A DNA stretch of 7,784 bases from Planctomycetota bacterium (GTDB taxonomy: Bacteria > Planctomycetota > Planctomycetia > Isosphaerales > Isosphaeraceae): contig JAJYDH010000314.1 of NCBI GenBank assembly GCA_021777685.1, positions 1 through 7,784 of the forward strand, written 5' to 3'. A program made the position numbers and the translations under genes. Under the pieces are notes generated by a model. It was not told where the DNA came from, did not search any database, and saw nothing but the letters and a program-made list of their open reading frames with translations. Below, piece by piece: positions 6,607 to 7,784 of the stretch. The first letter of the stretch is position 1. Each line of letters starts with the position of its first letter.

Positions 6607-6657
6607 CCCGTCGGCGGTCCGAGCGAAACCGCCAGATACTGGCGGCCGACGGACGGG
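6607..6657. repeat. Cluster of overlapping inverted repeats
   Basis: CCGCCAG (6629-6635) and CTGGCGG (6639-6645) form a perfect 7-bp stem around ATA. CCGTCGGC (6608-6615) pairs with GCCGACGG (6645-6652) outside it. GGCGGT (6613-6618) can instead pair with ACCGCC (6628-6633), which competes with the inner stem. The structure is directly visible. Whether it does anything is unknown, since it lies upstream of the predicted operon promoter. Confidence 0.45.
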
Positions 6658-7007
6658 AGGGAGAGCGTCCACAAGATGCATCGGAAGAGCAAAGTGGTCG
6701 GGGTGGCCAGCGCGGGGGCCTTCCAGTAGAGCGGAATAGGAGACGTGGACGACGAGGAAACCGCCCACGAATCCGCAGTCGTCCTCGATCCACTCCATCC
6801 GGAGACCTCATCGAACAGGCCCAGCACGGGGATGGTCCTACCTCAAGGCTCCGGCCTCGTCGGGCGTTCGCCCACGGCCGACTGTTGGCGGCGTTCCGGT
6901 CGAAGAGGGCGCCCCGGCCCCTCGCCGCCCTTGCCATCGTGACCGTGATGCTGATCCACTCCTTGATCCGGCGGGTGGCGGGCTGAGGCGCTATCCCAAA
7001 CCTCGGC

Positions 7008-7784
7008 TCAAGCGCGGGAGGGGGTGAGTCGCCTCGCCCGGGCGAGGCCCAGCGCGGCGATCCCTCCGATTGAGATGAGCGTCAACGAGCCGGGTTCGGG
7101 CACGCTCGAAAATCCGTTGGCCCGGATGGTGCTGATCTGGCCCGACGTGAGCGCCTGATCGTAGACGAAGACGTTGTCGATCTCTCCGGTGAAGTATTCA
7201 CCGAAGCCGGGGTTGGCACCTATATCGAAAATCGAATATGGGGTCGTGTTGAACCCGGTGGTCACCGTGATCCCCGGGTTGCCGCCCACATAGAAGGTCA
7301 TCTGACTGTTCGCGCCGTCGTACACGGCGGCGACGAAGGTCCACCCGGCGTCGAGCGCCGAGACTCCCGACGAGAGCACACCAGTGCCCGTGAACGCGGA
7401 ATAGGTCGCCGTGCCGTTCGATCCCCGGGTGTCGACGTCGAGCGTCCGGCTAAAGCCCCCGGCGTCCGACGAGACGATGGCCCCTTCGGAGTAGCCGGTG
7501 ATGGGGTTCAACGCCGTCGTCTGGACCCAGGCACCGATGGTGAGTTCCGGATACATCTTGGGTGAGATGTCCACCGGGGCCTTGAGATACTGCCGGGAAT
7601 TGCTGTCGAAGATCGCGGCCCCGCCCTGATATCCCGACCCGGTGTAGGTCGCGCCGAAATTCGTGGCGTTGTTGTTGTTGCCGCTGGAATCGAGCCCGAG
7701 GTCGTTCGGGTTGTTGAACTGATAGAGGGCGATCAGGCCCGCGTCGACGCGGCCTGCCGACCCCAACAAACCGACCAAAGAACC
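7008..7784 (-). CDS. LamG-domain protein with PEP-CTERM sorting signal (5' end outside the window)
   Basis: The visible part has 258 residues and the frame is open to the right edge, so the start and most of the signal peptide lie outside. The first visible residues (GSLVGLLGSAGRVDA|GL) look like the end of a signal peptide with a V-D-A cleavage site. A concanavalin-like LamG fold follows (about 17-222): ALYQFNN, DSSGNNNNATNFG, TIGAWVQT, WTFVAAVYDG, GEIDNVFVYDQAL. Such domains usually bind glycans or mediate adhesion. The C-terminus has the PEP-CTERM signal: VPEP (228-231), a hydrophobic helix, then the basic stretch ARARR. This signal is recognised by exosortase, which removes the tail and releases or anchors the protein at the cell surface. 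No exosortase is in the window. The TTG at 7778 could be read as a start but would leave a truncated leader, so I treat the gene as partial. Confidence 0.85.
   Translation of the reverse strand, partial: GSLVGLLGSAGRVDAGLIALYQFNNPNDLGLDSSGNNNNATNFGATYTGSGYQGGAAIFDSNSRQYLKAPVDISPKMYPELTIGAWVQTTALNPITGYSEGAIVSSDAGGFSRTLDVDTRGSNGTATYSAFTGTGVLSSGVSALDAGWTFVAAVYDGANSQMTFYVGGNPGITVTTGFNTTPYSIFDIGANPGFGEYFTGEIDNVFVYDQALTSGQISTIRANGFSSVPEPGSLTLISIGGIAALGLARARRLTPSRA

Larger units (their letters stand above)
6446..7007. other. Gene-poor stretch, possibly holding a decayed gene
   Basis: Apart from the promoter at 6481-6509, I see no convincing gene in these 562 bases. Several open frames overlap one another on both strands, but none has the codon bias, length or recognisable motifs of the neighbouring genes. 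The best candidate is on the minus strand. A short well-biased piece (LGLFDEVSG, ending near 6800) runs into a second frame starting at ATG 6798 (MEWIEDDCGFVGGFLVVHV), as though one protein had been broken by a frameshift; the bias then fades. Short GC-rich inverted repeats cluster at 6607-6657. No terminator with a T-tract is apparent downstream of the PEP-CTERM gene. Confidence 0.4.

Noticed and set aside
6745..6942. Small plus-strand frame starting at GTG 6745
   Set aside because: The AGGAG is only 2 nt from the GTG, too close for a ribosome-binding site. Codon bias is poor and the translation turns into Arg/Pro/Gly-rich shadow sequence.

Overview
The window is high-GC bacterial DNA that most likely comes from a planctomycete of the Isosphaeraceae/Gemmataceae type. 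Three things point that way: a DUF1559 protein with a type-IV-prepilin N-terminus and an H-X9-DG tail, a LamG protein ending in a PEP-CTERM sorting signal, and a large secreted TIM-barrel/GATase-like protein of a kind common in that phylum. No tRNA, rRNA, CRISPR array, transposase or phage gene was seen.

Layout, left to right. (1) Positions 1-59 may hold the first codons of a minus-strand gene that leaves the window. (2) Positions 189-1025 (+) encode a TatD-like metal-dependent hydrolase that closely resembles EboB. (3) Positions 1047-2162 (-) encode a DUF1559 pseudopilin-like protein. It is convergent with eboB and divergent from the next gene, and has a good extended -10 promoter. (4) Positions 2340-4544 (+) form one long reading frame for a secreted glycoside-hydrolase-like protein, interrupted by a single in-frame TAG at 3972-3974. 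(5) Positions 4567-4646 hold an inverted pair of 28-nt hairpin units (REPIN-like) between convergent genes. (6) Positions 4672-6445 (-) are a two-gene operon: an AP-endonuclease-2-type sugar isomerase/epimerase followed 7 nt later by an EboC-like UbiA membrane protein. A recognisable -35/-10 promoter lies just upstream. (7) Positions 6446-7007 hold no convincing gene. (8) Positions 7008-7784 (-) are the 3' part of a LamG/PEP-CTERM exported protein that runs off the right edge.

How the genes may work together. EboB and EboC belong to the Ebo metabolite-trafficking system, known from cyanobacteria (scytonemin precursor export), pseudomonads and eustigmatophyte plastids. Normally these genes sit side by side in an eboABCDEF cluster. 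Here eboB and eboC are about 3.6 kb apart, on opposite strands, with a pseudopilin gene and a large hydrolase gene between them, and eboC is paired with a short TIM-barrel isomerase. This suggests a rearranged or minimal Ebo pathway. The remaining genes encode envelope or exported proteins with no obvious functional link to it.

The most notable observations are the split Ebo module, the loss of the second Asp-rich motif in the UbiA-like protein, the amber codon inside the large hydrolase, and the REPIN-like element whose two hairpins are kept by compensatory changes.
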